Positions 49,273 through 60,775 of a DNA stretch of 64,000 bases are shown piece by piece (the first letter of the stretch is position 1; each line of letters starts with the position of its first letter). The DNA comes from Pararoseomonas sp. SCSIO 73927 (GTDB taxonomy: Bacteria > Pseudomonadota > Alphaproteobacteria > Acetobacterales > Acetobacteraceae): the NCBI RefSeq assembly GCF_037040815.1, contig NZ_CP146232.1, forward strand, positions 3,283,501 through 3,347,500. Reading direction: 5' to 3'. Under the pieces are notes generated by a model. It worked only from the letters and a program-made list of their open reading frames with translations, was not told the DNA's origin and made no database searches. The translations under genes were made by a program, and so were the position numbers.

Positions 49273-50175
49273 TCACGCCGCGCGCAGGGAGAGGACGTGG
49301 AGGGCGCGCGGGCGCAGCGCGTATTGCAGCGGGGTGCGGAGGACCGACCCCTCCCCGTCGTTCATTACCAGCAGGCGCCGCCGGCGGGAATGGATGGCGA
49401 AGGCGGGGCTGGTGAGGATGTGGATATCGCTGCGGCGCTTCCACATGCCGAGCGCCATGGCGATCATCATCTTCGCCGTCCAGCCGATCGAGAAGTTCTT
49501 GCTGACGTAGAGGTAGAGCGTGCCGCTATCGAGGCGGGAGCGATGAAACATCAGCCCCGTCCCCTCCTCGTAGCCGTTGTTCACGATGGACATGGCGCGG
49601 GTCCAGAGGCGCCAGGGCTTCTGCCACCCCGGGGCGTTCACCATCAGCCGCATCGGGCGCTGCCGCAGCAGGGCGCGCAGCACCGCCAGGGCCGCGCGCA
49701 GCACGGCGTAGAGCCCGCCCTTGCGCCGGAAGCGCTGGCGCGTGCGGCCGATGGTGTTGGGGATGCCAATCACGGACTGGCAGAGGAAGACCTGGCCGTT
49801 CACCTCGCCCACGTCGATCGGGCGCGTCTCGGCGCGGGCCAGGGCCTCGGCGGCCGCCAGCGGGTCGAGCGGGATGGCGAGGTCGCGGGCGAGAAGATTC
49901 AGCGTGCCGAGCGGAAGCACGCCCAGCACGCGGTCCGTGCCGGCCAGCCGGGCCGCCGCGCCGCGGATGGTGCCATCCCCGCCTCCGACGAGCACGATGG
50001 GGGCATCGGTGGCGATCGCCACCTCCAGCCGGGCGGCGATGTCGTCGCCGTGCCCGTGGATGACGGTCAGGTCGAAGCCGACCCGGCGCAGGGCGGCCTC
50101 GATCAGGGCGGGCAGGTCCGGCCGCCCGGCCAGGGTTCCGGCCCGCTCGTTCATCACCAAGACGGCCCGCCTCAT
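49273..50175 (-). CDS. Diacylglycerol kinase-family lipid kinase
   Basis: A 300-residue soluble lipid kinase of the DAGK/YegS/BmrU family that phosphorylates diacylglycerol or a related lipid at the membrane face. The nucleotide-binding loop [14 protein letters not shown] begins at residue 64, and LGVLPLGTLNLLARDLAIP follows as the substrate-binding block. There are no membrane spans. First gene of a two-gene minus-strand operon with the phosphoesterase. Confidence 0.93.
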   Translation of the reverse strand: MRRAVLVMNERAGTLAGRPDLPALIEAALRRVGFDLTVIHGHGDDIAARLEVAIATDAPIVLVGGGDGTIRGAAARLAGTDRVLGVLPLGTLNLLARDLAIPLDPLAAAEALARAETRPIDVGEVNGQVFLCQSVIGIPNTIGRTRQRFRRKGGLYAVLRAALAVLRALLRQRPMRLMVNAPGWQKPWRLWTRAMSIVNNGYEEGTGLMFHRSRLDSGTLYLYVSKNFSIGWTAKMMIAMALGMWKRRSDIHILTSPAFAIHSRRRRLLVMNDGEGSVLRTPLQYALRPRALHVLSLRAA

Positions 50176-50275
50176 GCGTCGCCGATCATGCGTACCCGAA
50201 CCCCTCTGCCGGCGGGCGAACGCGGCGCCCGCTGCGGGGTTGCGCCGCCGGGCCGGCAGGGACGCCGCGGGCGCG

Positions 50276-50305
50276 AAAAGGGCGCGGACCTTTCGGCCCG
50301 CGCCC
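50276..50305 (-). terminator. Intrinsic terminator of acnA
   Basis: On the minus strand, GGGCGCGG pairs with CCGCGCCC (8 bp plus an inner GCC/GGT closing pair around GAAA), followed immediately by TTTT. It lies 25 nt after the aconitase stop and separates it from the lipid-kinase operon. Confidence 0.85.
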
Positions 50306-50330
50306 CTTCATGTCCGTTCTGCGCGGCGGA

Positions 50331-53036
<2,706 letters not shown>

Positions 53037-53058
53037 GCGTCGCAATTCCCCGCGCGTG

Positions 53059-53081
53059 CTTGAAATTCAAGGGCGCTTGAA
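53059..53081. promoter_or_regulatory. Operator-like palindrome between acnA and ccmA
   Basis: CTTGAAATTCAAG is a perfect odd palindrome (53059-53071), followed after GGCG by another half-site, CTTGAA (53075 region). It lies 23-45 nt upstream of the acnA start and 50-70 nt before ccmA. Two and a half symmetrical sites in so short a divergent region suggest a dimeric regulator. I cannot match it to a known iron or redox box. Confidence 0.5.
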
Positions 53082-53130
53082 GCATGGCGTGGGGGTTCCG
53101 GTCCAGGGGCCGGAACCTTTCGCGGGGGGT

Positions 53131-53730
53131 ATGGCTGGCTTGCTGGCGGCAATGGATCTTGCCGCGCGGCGCGGCGGAAGGGTGGTTTTCGCCGGGCTCT
53201 CCTTCTCCGCGGCGCCGGGCGATGCGCTGCTGCTGCTGGGGCCGAACGGGGCGGGCAAGTCCACCCTGCTGCGGGCCCTGGCCGGGCTGCTGCGGCCGGC
53301 GGAGGGTCAGGTGACCTGGGAAGGGGAGAACGTGGCCTCGGACCCGGCAGCCCACGGCGCCCGCACCCGCTATCTGGGCCATCAGGACGCGATCAAGCCG
53401 GCCGTGACGCCGATGGAGGACCTGCGCTTCTGGTCCCGGCTGCGCGGCGGCGATCCGGAGGCGGCGCTGGCGGCGGTGGGCCTGTCCCCCCTCGCGGCGC
53501 TGCCCTGCCGCACCCTCTCGGCCGGGCAGAGGCGGCGCCTGGCCCTGGCGCGGTTGACGCTGGGCGACGCCCCCCTCTGGCTGCTGGACGAGCCGACGCT
53601 GGGCCTGGACGCAGCCTCGGTGGAACGGCTGGGCGGGCTGCTGGCGGCGCACCGGGCCCGGGGCGGGATCGTGCTGGCCGCCACCCACCTGCCATTGCCC
53701 CTGCCGGGCGCGCGGGAGCTGCGGCTGTGA
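53131..53730 (+). CDS. ccmA: Heme exporter ATP-binding protein CcmA
   Basis: ATPase of the CcmABCD complex in cytochrome c maturation, releasing heme-loaded CcmE. 199 residues, the usual length. Walker [12 protein letters not shown] (37-47), Q-loop region, ABC signature [15 protein letters not shown] and Walker [14 protein letters not shown] start at 53131 after a GGGGGG run; the frame is open upstream but only into the acnA promoter region. It overlaps ccmB by 4 nt. Confidence 0.9.
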   Translation: MAGLLAAMDLAARRGGRVVFAGLSFSAAPGDALLLLGPNGAGKSTLLRALAGLLRPAEGQVTWEGENVASDPAAHGARTRYLGHQDAIKPAVTPMEDLRFWSRLRGGDPEAALAAVGLSPLAALPCRTLSAGQRRRLALARLTLGDAPLWLLDEPTLGLDAASVERLGGLLAAHRARGGIVLAATHLPLPLPGARELRL

Positions 53731-54389
53731 TCCCGATGGCGGGTCACGTCTTCCTCCGGGAGTTGCGCCTGGCCCTGCGCCACCCGGCGGAGGCGCTGGC
53801 GGCGGTGCTGTTCTTCGTCATCGTCTGCGCGCTCTTCCCCTTCGGCGTCGGGCCCTCCCCGGAGGCCCTGGCGCGGCTGGCGCCGGGCGCCCTTGTCACC
53901 GCCGCGCTGCTGGCGGCGCTGCTGCCGCTGGACCGACTCTTCGCGGGAGAGGCGGAGGACGGCTCGCTGGACCTGCTCCTCACCTCCGGCCTGCCGCCGG
54001 CTCTCCTGGCCCTCGCCAAGGCGGCGGCGCACTGGGCCGTCACGGGCCTGCCGCTCCTGCTCGCCGCGCCGGTCGCCTCGGCGCTGCTGGCCCTGCCGGT
54101 GGAGGGCTGGGGCGTGGCGGTCCTGGCGCTGGGGCTCGCCTCGGCGGTGCTCTCGCTGCTCGGCACGCTCGGGGCGGCGCTGACTCTCGGCGCGCGGCGC
54201 GGCGGCGTGCTTCTTCCCCTGCTGGTGCTGCCCCTGGCCGTGCCCGTGGTCATCTTCGCCGCCGGCGCGATCGAGGCCGGGGCGGGGGGCGGCGAACCCC
54301 GCCCCTTTCTGCTCCTGCTGGCCGCTTTCCTGGCCGCCGCCCTGCCGCTCGCGCCCCTCGCCACCGGGGCCGCGCTGCGGGAGGGTTGA
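53727..54389 (+). CDS. ccmB: Heme exporter membrane protein CcmB
   Basis: Membrane subunit of the CcmABCD transporter-like complex. 220 residues, six predicted helices. [22 protein letters not shown] is the family start; [20 protein letters not shown] and [14 protein letters not shown] [14 protein letters not shown] are conserved. The start is GTG overlapping the ccmA stop (GTGA); an ATG at 53736 is an alternative. ccmC and ccmD do not follow here, so the maturation set is split. Confidence 0.9.
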   Translation: MIPMAGHVFLRELRLALRHPAEALAAVLFFVIVCALFPFGVGPSPEALARLAPGALVTAALLAALLPLDRLFAGEAEDGSLDLLLTSGLPPALLALAKAAAHWAVTGLPLLLAAPVASALLALPVEGWGVAVLALGLASAVLSLLGTLGAALTLGARRGGVLLPLLVLPLAVPVVIFAAGAIEAGAGGGEPRPFLLLLAAFLAAALPLAPLATGAALREG

Positions 54390-54421
54390 ATCCCCGCCGG
54401 TTTTAGTGCGTTGTCAAAGCC

Positions 54422-54835
54422 ATGGCCTTCAAGGGTAAGCCGCCCGGCTCGGGCTCCGGCGAGATGTCGCGGCGCACGGTCGCGCTGCGTCCCGCGATCG
54501 CGCTGCCGCCGAAGCAGCGGGACGAGGCGCGGCGCCTGCGCCGCCTGGGCCATGAGCCCGCGCGAATCGCGGAGGCGATCGGCGCGCCGCTGGAGGAGGT
54601 GGAGAAGGCCCTCGTCCAGATGCGGATGCCGCGGCCGGAAACGACCCGGGGCACCCTCAACGTGACGCTGGCCGCCCACGCGCTGATGATGAAGGAGCGC
54701 AAGGGGACGGAGCCGCTCTGGCAGACGATGGACCGGCTGCTGGACGAGCTGCTGCGCCACCGGGCCGCCGAGGCGGCACGCCTCAGGCGCCGCCATGGCG
54801 AGAACGGGGAACTGCCCCTCTTCCCGGAGACCTGA
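54422..54835 (+). CDS. Hypothetical protein with a possible helix-turn-helix
   Basis: A 137-residue basic protein of unknown function with no signal or membrane segment. Residues 32-66 (RDEARRLRRLGHEPARIAEA and on) read like a helix-turn-helix with the ARIAEAIGAPLEEVEKAL pattern seen in small DNA-binding proteins. The rest is helical and ends in an Arg-rich stretch and ELPLFPET. It follows ccmB by 32 nt and may be cotranscribed. I do not recognise a family. Confidence 0.7.
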   Translation: MAFKGKPPGSGSGEMSRRTVALRPAIALPPKQRDEARRLRRLGHEPARIAEAIGAPLEEVEKALVQMRMPRPETTRGTLNVTLAAHALMMKERKGTEPLWQTMDRLLDELLRHRAAEAARLRRRHGENGELPLFPET

Positions 54836-54866
54836 CGCGGCCCTCTCGCGCGGGCAGAATGGGGCC

Positions 54867-56081
54867 ATGCCGCCCCGCCGCCGTGCCGTCCTCGCCGTGC
54901 CCGCGCTCCTGGCCCTGCTGCCGGGCGCCGCCCTCTCCCAGGCTGGAACCGGGAACCGGCGCGGCCCGCCCGCCGCCAGCCCGCCGCCGCTCGGCCCCCG
55001 GCCGGAGCGGCGCCGTCTGGTCGGCCCCTTCCGGCCGGCGCCCGCCTCCTCCGGCACGAATGCCGCCTGCGAGGCGGTGGGGCGCCCGGTGCGGAACCTG
55101 GAGGGCTTCGGCTACTTCCTCGACCCCGCCTTCTCCCGCCCCGATCCCAGCCGTTTCGCGATGGACGAGGCGGCGGCGAAGCCACTGCGGGACTGGCTGG
55201 CCGTGGTGCAGCGCGCCCTGGCCGCACACCGGGCGGGGACGGCCGGCGCCGCGGCCTGCGCGATGGAGGCCATGGACAGCTGGGCGCGGAACGACGCCCT
55301 GCTCGGCGCCTTCAATCTGCAGGCGGGCTATCACCGGATCCAAGTCCTGGCGGGGGCCTCGCTCTCCTTCCTCGCGTTGCGGGGGGCGCCGGGGCTGGTG
55401 CCGGCGCGGGTGGACCGGGTGGCGCGCTGGCTGGCAGCCGTCGCGAACGAGGCGCGGCCCCGCTACGACCGCCGCTCCGAGGCGCTGATCAGCGACACCC
55501 GCAACCACCAGGCCGCCTGGGCCGGTCTGGCCGCCGCCGCCTCTGGGGTGGCGGCGGGGGATACGGCGCTGCTGGACTGGGGGCTGGGGAAGATGCGGGC
55601 CCAGCTTGCCGGGGTGGATGAGCGCGGCGCCCTGCCGCAGGAGATACGGCGCGCCGGGTTGGCCCTGCACGGCCATCTGCGCGCCCTGGCGGCGGTGGCA
55701 GCGCTGGAGCGGCTGGGCGCCGCTAACGGGGCCCGGCTGACGGAGGCGGAGGGCGCCGCCTATCGCCGTCTGCGGGATTTCTGCCTGGTGCACGCGCGGG
55801 AGCCGGCGCGGATGCGCGCGCTGGCGGGGGTGGAGCAGTCCGACCCCTGGCTCGGCGACGCCCCGCCGCTCTCCCGCGCCGCGGGGCTGGAGATCGCGGC
55901 CGCCGCCATGCCGGACCCGGAGACGGAGGCCGCCCTGGCCCCGTTCCGGCCCCTGTCCGATCCGTGGCTGGGGGGCGAGGTGACGGGGTGGTGGCTCCCC
56001 GTCGCGCCGATCGCTGCTCCGCCCGCTACTCAGCCGTCTGGGGGCGGCCCAGAAGGCTCTCCATCGCCCCCCGCACGGTAA
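54867..56081 (+). CDS. Alginate-lyase (PL5)-family exported protein
   Basis: 404 residues with an Arg-rich signal peptide (MPPRRRAVLAVPALLALLPG, cleavage near ALS-QA). The mature part looks like the alpha/alpha-barrel alginate lyase family: FDPAFSRPDPSRF-like DPAFSRPDPSRFAMDE near the start, ISDTRNHQAAWAGLAAAAS where PL5 enzymes have NNH-W, and ALPQEIRRAGLALHGHLRAL where they have the catalytic His/Tyr block. Whether it is an active lyase or a related glycan-degrading or structural protein cannot be decided. No alginate genes are nearby. Its last 19 codons overlap gpsA on the other strand. Confidence 0.75.
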   Translation: MPPRRRAVLAVPALLALLPGAALSQAGTGNRRGPPAASPPPLGPRPERRRLVGPFRPAPASSGTNAACEAVGRPVRNLEGFGYFLDPAFSRPDPSRFAMDEAAAKPLRDWLAVVQRALAAHRAGTAGAAACAMEAMDSWARNDALLGAFNLQAGYHRIQVLAGASLSFLALRGAPGLVPARVDRVARWLAAVANEARPRYDRRSEALISDTRNHQAAWAGLAAAASGVAAGDTALLDWGLGKMRAQLAGVDERGALPQEIRRAGLALHGHLRALAAVAALERLGAANGARLTEAEGAAYRRLRDFCLVHAREPARMRALAGVEQSDPWLGDAPPLSRAAGLEIAAAAMPDPETEAALAPFRPLSDPWLGGEVTGWWLPVAPIAAPPATQPSGGGPEGSPSPPAR

Positions 56082-57024
56082 GCCGGCCTTCCAGCACCCC
56101 GGCTACGGCGGCACAGATCGGCAGGTCCACCCCGGCTGCGGCAGCGCGGGCGAGGAGGGCAGGGGCGGTGGCCGCGCCCTCCGTCACGGAGGTGCGGCCC
56201 GCCAGGACATCCTCCGCGCGTTCCCCGCGGCCGAGGGCGAGGCCGAGGGAGAAATTGCGGCTGGCGGCGCCGGAGCAGGTCAGCATCAGGTCCCCCAGCC
56301 CCGCGAGTCCCGCCACCGTGTCCGCCCGCCCGCCCAGTGCCACGGCCAGGCGCGCGATCTCGGCCAGCGCCCGGGTGACGAGGGCGGCGCGGGCGTTCTC
56401 CCCCAGCCCGGCACCGATCGCGGCGCCGGCGGCGATGGCCGCCACGTTCTTCGCCGCCCCCGCCACCTGCACCCCCAGCGGGTCCGACCCCGCGTAGAGT
56501 CGGAAGCCCGGCGTGCCCAGCCGGGCCATGGCGGCGGCGCGCAGCCCGGCATCGGCGCTGGCGACCACGGCGGCGGCGGGCAGCCCGCCCGCCACCTCGT
56601 GCGCGAAGTTCGGGCCGGAGAGGACGGCGGCGGGCAGGCCGGGGCGGGCCTCGGCCAGGATCTCGAGCGGAAAGCGCAGGGTCGCCACCTCCACCCCCTT
56701 GGCGACGACGACAAGGGGCGGCAGGCGCGGCAGGTCCTCCAGCACGGCGCCGAGGTGCTGGGTGGGCACGGCCAGCACGGCCAGCGCGGCGCCGGACAGC
56801 GCCTCCCCCGCATCGGCCGTCACGGCCAGGCCGGGGGGCAGGGGAGTGTCGGGCAGGTGGCGGGCATTGGTCCGCAGGGCCCGCATGGCCAGGGCCCGCG
56901 CCGGGTCCCGCGCCCAGAGGGAGACCTCCCCGCCCGCCCGGCACGCCTGGATCGCCAGCGCCGTGCCCCAGGCGCCGGCGCCGATCACGGCGAGCTTCCC
57001 GGCCGGCTGCGCATCCCCGCTCAT
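56026..57024 (-). CDS. gpsA: Glycerol-3-phosphate dehydrogenase [NAD(P)+]
   Basis: Reduces dihydroxyacetone phosphate to sn-glycerol 3-phosphate for phospholipid synthesis. 332 residues. The nucleotide motif LAVIGAGAWGTALAIQ lies at 11-26, with VLSGPNFAHEVAGGLP, AGAAKNVAAIAAGAA (catalytic Lys) and GLGDLMLTCSGAASRN. The start at 57024 overlaps the rlmJ stop by 4 nt. It converges with the alginate-lyase-like gene, overlapping it by 56 nt. Confidence 0.96.
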   Translation of the reverse strand: MSGDAQPAGKLAVIGAGAWGTALAIQACRAGGEVSLWARDPARALAMRALRTNARHLPDTPLPPGLAVTADAGEALSGAALAVLAVPTQHLGAVLEDLPRLPPLVVVAKGVEVATLRFPLEILAEARPGLPAAVLSGPNFAHEVAGGLPAAAVVASADAGLRAAAMARLGTPGFRLYAGSDPLGVQVAGAAKNVAAIAAGAAIGAGLGENARAALVTRALAEIARLAVALGGRADTVAGLAGLGDLMLTCSGAASRNFSLGLALGRGERAEDVLAGRTSVTEGAATAPALLARAAAAGVDLPICAAVAGVLEGRLTVRGAMESLLGRPQTAE

Positions 57025-57845
57025 TCCGGCACGATCTCCGTCACGGTCCAGCCCTGCCCGGGCTCGCTGGTCCTGAAAGCCGCGCCCAGGGCGGCGAGGA
57101 TGGCGCGGGCGGTGTCCGCGAAGCCGAAGGGCGGGTTGAGGACGACGAGGCCGCTGCCGTTCAGCCGGGTGGGGTCCGTCGGCTCCCGCAGCCACAGCTC
57201 CAGGGCCAGCACGTCCCGCAGGCCGGATTCCCGCAGCGCATCGTGGAAGGCGCGAACAGGGGCGCGGTGCTTCACCGGGTACCAGGCGGCCTGCACCGCC
57301 GGGCGGAAGCGGCGCGCGACGCTCCCCATCCCCGCCACCAGCCGCTCGTACTCGCCCTCCCGCTCAAAGGGCGGGTCCATCAGCACGAGGCCCCGGCGCT
57401 CGGGGAAGGGGGTGAGGGCGGCCAGGGCCTCGTAGGCGTCCCGGCGGTGGACGGAGACCTGCGGGTCGCCCCGGTAGGCGGCGCGAAGGGTCTCGGCGTC
57501 CTCCGGGTGCAGCTCGCAGAGGGCGAGATGGTCATCCTCCCGCATCATGGCCCGGATCAGGGCCGGGCTGCCGGGATAGGTGCCGCGCGGGAAGGATCGC
57601 ACCACCTCCAGCCAGGGCAGCAGGGGACCTTCCGCCACGCCTTCCAGCAGCCCGATCCCATCGCGCCACTCCCCGGTGCGGCGGGCCTCCTCGGATTGCA
57701 GGTCGTAGAGGCCGATGCCGGCATGGGTGTCCAGCACGCGGAAGGGCGCGGGCTTGCGGGCCAGCGCCGCCACCAGGGCGTGGAGCAGGGCGTGCTTCAT
57801 GCAGTCCGCGAAGTTCGCGGCGTGGAAGGCGTGCCTGTAGTTCAT
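57021..57845 (-). CDS. rlmJ: 23S rRNA (adenine2030-N6)-methyltransferase
   Basis: S-adenosylmethionine-dependent methyltransferase that modifies A2030 of 23S rRNA. 274 residues, RlmJ length. It begins MNYRHAFHAANFADCMKHA, the family signature, and has the catalytic DPPFE motif (VLMDPPFER) plus VRSFPRGTYPGSPALI. It sits between tsaD and gpsA, both on the same strand, with 29 nt from tsaD and a 4-nt overlap with gpsA. Confidence 0.95.
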   Translation of the reverse strand: MNYRHAFHAANFADCMKHALLHALVAALARKPAPFRVLDTHAGIGLYDLQSEEARRTGEWRDGIGLLEGVAEGPLLPWLEVVRSFPRGTYPGSPALIRAMMREDDHLALCELHPEDAETLRAAYRGDPQVSVHRRDAYEALAALTPFPERRGLVLMDPPFEREGEYERLVAGMGSVARRFRPAVQAAWYPVKHRAPVRAFHDALRESGLRDVLALELWLREPTDPTRLNGSGLVVLNPPFGFADTARAILAALGAAFRTSEPGQGWTVTEIVPE

Positions 57846-57874
57846 GCGCGGGGGTTCATCGGTGTTCGTTCATC

Positions 57875-58909
57875 TCAGGCGGTCAGCTCGTCCAGCGGCC
57901 AGCGCGGGCGGGGGGCGTGGTCCCAGGGGTCGGTCAGGCCCGCGCGCAGCCGCTCGATCCCCGCCCAGGCGACCATGACGGCGTTGTCGGTGCAGAGGCG
58001 GATGGGCGGGGCGACCAGGGGCAGCCCGGCCGTCTCCGCCACCCGCGCCAGGGCGGTGCGGAGGCCGGTATTGGCCGCGACGCCGCCGGAGACGACGAGG
58101 GCCGTCGAGCCGGGCGCCATGGCGAGGGCGTGGCGGGCGCGGTCCGCCACCACCGCGGCGACGGAGGCCTGGAACGCGGCGGCGATGTCCGCCCTGTCGC
58201 CCCCCTTGGCCACGGCCTGGGCCACGGCGGTCTTCAGGCCGGAGAAGGAGAAGTCGCAGCCCGCCCGGCCCATCAGGGGGCGGGGCAGGGGGATGCGGGT
58301 GGGATCGCCCTCGCCGGCCAGCCGCTCCAGGTGCGGGCCGCCGGGCCAGGGCAGGCCGAGCAGCTTCGCGGCCTTGTCGAAGGCCTCGCCCACCGCGTCG
58401 TCCAGGGTGGTGCCCAGCCGGCGGTAGCGGCCCAGCCCCTCCACCGCCACGCACTGGCAGTGGCCTCCGGAGAGAAGGAGCAGGAGGTAGGGGAAGCGCG
58501 CCCCCTCCGGCAGCAGGCCGGGGAGGCGCGGCGTCAGGGCATGGGCCTCCAGGTGGTTCACCGCCACGAAGGGCAGGCGGTGGGCCATGGCGAGGCCCTT
58601 GCCGTAGCCGGCGCCGACGATCAGCCCGCCGATCAGTCCCGGCCCGGAAGTGGCCGCCACCCCGCCCAGGTCGCCCGGCGCCACGGCGGCGCGGCCCAGC
58701 ACCTCCGCCACCAGGTCCGGCAGGCGGGCCAGGTGGGCGCGCGCGGCCAGCTCCGGCACCACGCCGCCGTAGCGGGCGTGGTCCTCGGTCTGGCTGAACA
58801 CCGTCTCGGCCAGGATGGTGCCGTCCGGCGCCAGCACGGCGGCGGCCGTCTCGTCGCAGCTGCTCTCTATTCCCAGGATGGGTCCGGGGACGGGACCGTT
58901 GAGGTCCAT
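57875..58909 (-). CDS. tsaD: tRNA threonylcarbamoyladenosine synthase subunit TsaD
   Basis: Transfers the threonylcarbamoyl group to A37 of ANN-decoding tRNAs. 344 residues. The metal-binding His119 and His123 lie in AVNHLEAHAL; ILGIESSCDETAAAVL opens the protein, and GYGKGLAMAHRLPF and DFSFSGLKTAV are family blocks. The ATG at 58909 is the family start; a very long in-frame extension upstream runs antisense through hemC and is spurious. tsaD and hemC diverge with 48 nt between starts, a conserved alphaproteobacterial arrangement. Confidence 0.96.
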   Translation of the reverse strand: MDLNGPVPGPILGIESSCDETAAAVLAPDGTILAETVFSQTEDHARYGGVVPELAARAHLARLPDLVAEVLGRAAVAPGDLGGVAATSGPGLIGGLIVGAGYGKGLAMAHRLPFVAVNHLEAHALTPRLPGLLPEGARFPYLLLLLSGGHCQCVAVEGLGRYRRLGTTLDDAVGEAFDKAAKLLGLPWPGGPHLERLAGEGDPTRIPLPRPLMGRAGCDFSFSGLKTAVAQAVAKGGDRADIAAAFQASVAAVVADRARHALAMAPGSTALVVSGGVAANTGLRTALARVAETAGLPLVAPPIRLCTDNAVMVAWAGIERLRAGLTDPWDHAPRPRWPLDELTA

Positions 58910-58957
58910 TCCGTCACATGCCTTCCACGTTTCGCGGCGCGGTTCTAAGACGCCGCC

Positions 58958-59971
58958 ATGTCGTCTGCCCACCCTGCCCAGGCCCCGACGGGTACCTCGC
59001 GAGTGCGTCCGCATCCGCAGATGCGGAGCCTGCCGCTGCGCGTCGGCACGCGCGGCTCGCCGTTGGCGGTGTGGCAGACGCGCTGCTTCCTGGACATGGT
59101 GCTGCGCTTCTGCCCGGTGCTGCGCAACGCCGGCGCCTTCGAGGAGCACGTCATCCAGACCTCGGGCGACGCCATCCAGGACCGGCGCCTGGCGGATGTG
59201 GGCGGCAAGGGCCTCTTCGCCAAGGAGATCCACGAGGCGCTGCTGGACCGGCGGATCGACTTCGCGGTCCACAGCCTGAAGGACCTGGAAACGGAGATGC
59301 CCCCGGAGGTGGTGCTGGCCTGCACCCTGAAGCGGGAGGACAGCCGGGACGTGCTGATTCCCGGCCCGGGCATGGCGGCCCTGGACCCGGCGGACCCGAT
59401 CGGCAGCATCCCCGCCGGCGCCCGGCTGGGGACGGCCAGCCTGCGGCGGCAGGCGCAGATCCTGCACTCCCGCCCGGACCTGGCCGTTGGGATGATCCGC
59501 GGCAACGTGCAGACGCGGCTTCGCAAGCTGGCGGAGGGGGAGGCGGACGCCACCCTGCTGGCGCTGGCCGGGCTGCGCCGCATGGACCTCTCTCCGCCGG
59601 GCATGGTGATCCTGGACCCCGAGGCGATGGTGCCGGCCGCCGGCCAGGGCATCATCGGCGTGACGGTGCGGGAGGAGGACACGGAGTTGCACGAGCTGCT
59701 CGGCGGGATCGAGGACCGGGAGGCGCGCGCCGTCTCCCGCGCGGAGCGGGCGCTGCTCGCCTCGCTCGACGGCTCCTGCCGCACGCCGATCGGCGGCCAT
59801 GCTCGGCTGCTGCCGGACGGGCGCCTGCACCTGACGGGGCTGGTGGCGCGGCCCGACGGCTCCTTCCTGCTGAAGCGGGGCCTGCACGGCGCGGTGGCGG
59901 ATGCGGAGGCGATCGGGGCCGAGCTCGGCGACAGCCTGCGCGCCGACAGCCCGGCCGACATCTTCGGCTGA
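58958..59971 (+). CDS. hemC: Hydroxymethylbilane synthase (porphobilinogen deaminase)
   Basis: Polymerises four porphobilinogens to the linear tetrapyrrole. 337 residues; the dipyrromethane cofactor binds Cys274 (LDGSCRTPIGG). Other signatures: LRVGTRGSPLAVWQT, DFAVHSLKDLETEMP and RGNVQTRLRKL. The first ~22 residues are an unusual Pro/His-rich leader before the conserved domain; an internal Met22 could be the true start. First gene of the heme operon hemC-hemD-mic60-hemY. Confidence 0.95.
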   Translation: MSSAHPAQAPTGTSRVRPHPQMRSLPLRVGTRGSPLAVWQTRCFLDMVLRFCPVLRNAGAFEEHVIQTSGDAIQDRRLADVGGKGLFAKEIHEALLDRRIDFAVHSLKDLETEMPPEVVLACTLKREDSRDVLIPGPGMAALDPADPIGSIPAGARLGTASLRRQAQILHSRPDLAVGMIRGNVQTRLRKLAEGEADATLLALAGLRRMDLSPPGMVILDPEAMVPAAGQGIIGVTVREEDTELHELLGGIEDREARAVSRAERALLASLDGSCRTPIGGHARLLPDGRLHLTGLVARPDGSFLLKRGLHGAVADAEAIGAELGDSLRADSPADIFG

Positions 59972-60006
59972 TCCGCTTGGCCGAGCCGGGCAGCAATGCC
60001 GCCCGG

Positions 60007-60747
60007 GTGCCCGAAACCCTGGCCTGCCTCATCACCCGGCCGGAGCCCGGCGCCGCCGCGACCGCGGCCAGGGTCGCTGCGCTGGGATGGCGGCCGGTGC
60101 TGGCGCCGGCCCTGATCCTGTCCCCCCTGTCCATCGAGCCGGTGCCGGGCGCCCGGGCGGCGCTGTTGCCGAGCGCGGCCGCCATTCCCGCCCTGGCCGC
60201 GGCTGTCCCATCCGGACTGCCCGTGCTGGCGGTGGGGGAGGGAACAGCCGCCGCGGCGCGGGCGGCGGGGTTCGCTTCCGTGGAGGCGGCCGGGGGCGAT
60301 GCCGCCTCGCTCGCCGCCCTCGCCTCGGCGCGGCTGGACCCGCGCGCGGGGCCGCTGCTGCTGGCGGCCGGGCGGGGTTACGGGGAGGAGCTCGCCTCAG
60401 ACCTCCGCGCGCGCGGATTCGCCGTGATCCTGCGGGAGGCCTACGCGGCGGCCGAGGCGACCGAACTGCCGCCGGAGGTTCGCGATGCTCTCCGGGCCGG
60501 GCGGGTAGGGGCTGCCCTGTTCCTCTCCCCGCGCAGCGCCCGCGCCGCGGTCGCCCTGCTGGAGGCGGCCGGGCTCGGCGCCGCAGCAACCGGCATTCGC
60601 GCCCTGGCGTTGAGCGCCCGCGTGGCCCAGGTTCTCACGGACCAGGCCCTTACAAAACTTACATGGAAAGGGCTGGACGTGGCGCCGCGACCGGATCAGG
60701 ACGCCCTGCTGGACCTGCTCGGTCCCGCTCCCTCGCCGGCCTCCTAG
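60007..60747 (+). CDS. hemD: Uroporphyrinogen-III synthase
   Basis: Cyclises hydroxymethylbilane with inversion of ring D. HemD sequences are poorly conserved, but the start ACLITRPEPGAAATAARVAAL, the central [18 protein letters not shown], the GPLLLAAGRGYGEEL hinge and FLSPRSARAAVALL are characteristic, and the position after hemC is decisive. 246 residues from GTG 60007; a TTG at 59977, 5 nt after the hemC stop, is an alternative start. No clear Shine-Dalgarno helps choose. Confidence 0.9.
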   Translation: MPETLACLITRPEPGAAATAARVAALGWRPVLAPALILSPLSIEPVPGARAALLPSAAAIPALAAAVPSGLPVLAVGEGTAAAARAAGFASVEAAGGDAASLAALASARLDPRAGPLLLAAGRGYGEELASDLRARGFAVILREAYAAAEATELPPEVRDALRAGRVGAALFLSPRSARAAVALLEAAGLGAAATGIRALALSARVAQVLTDQALTKLTWKGLDVAPRPDQDALLDLLGPAPSPAS

Positions 60748-60775
60748 CCCGACCAGAAGGATAGACCCTCATCCC

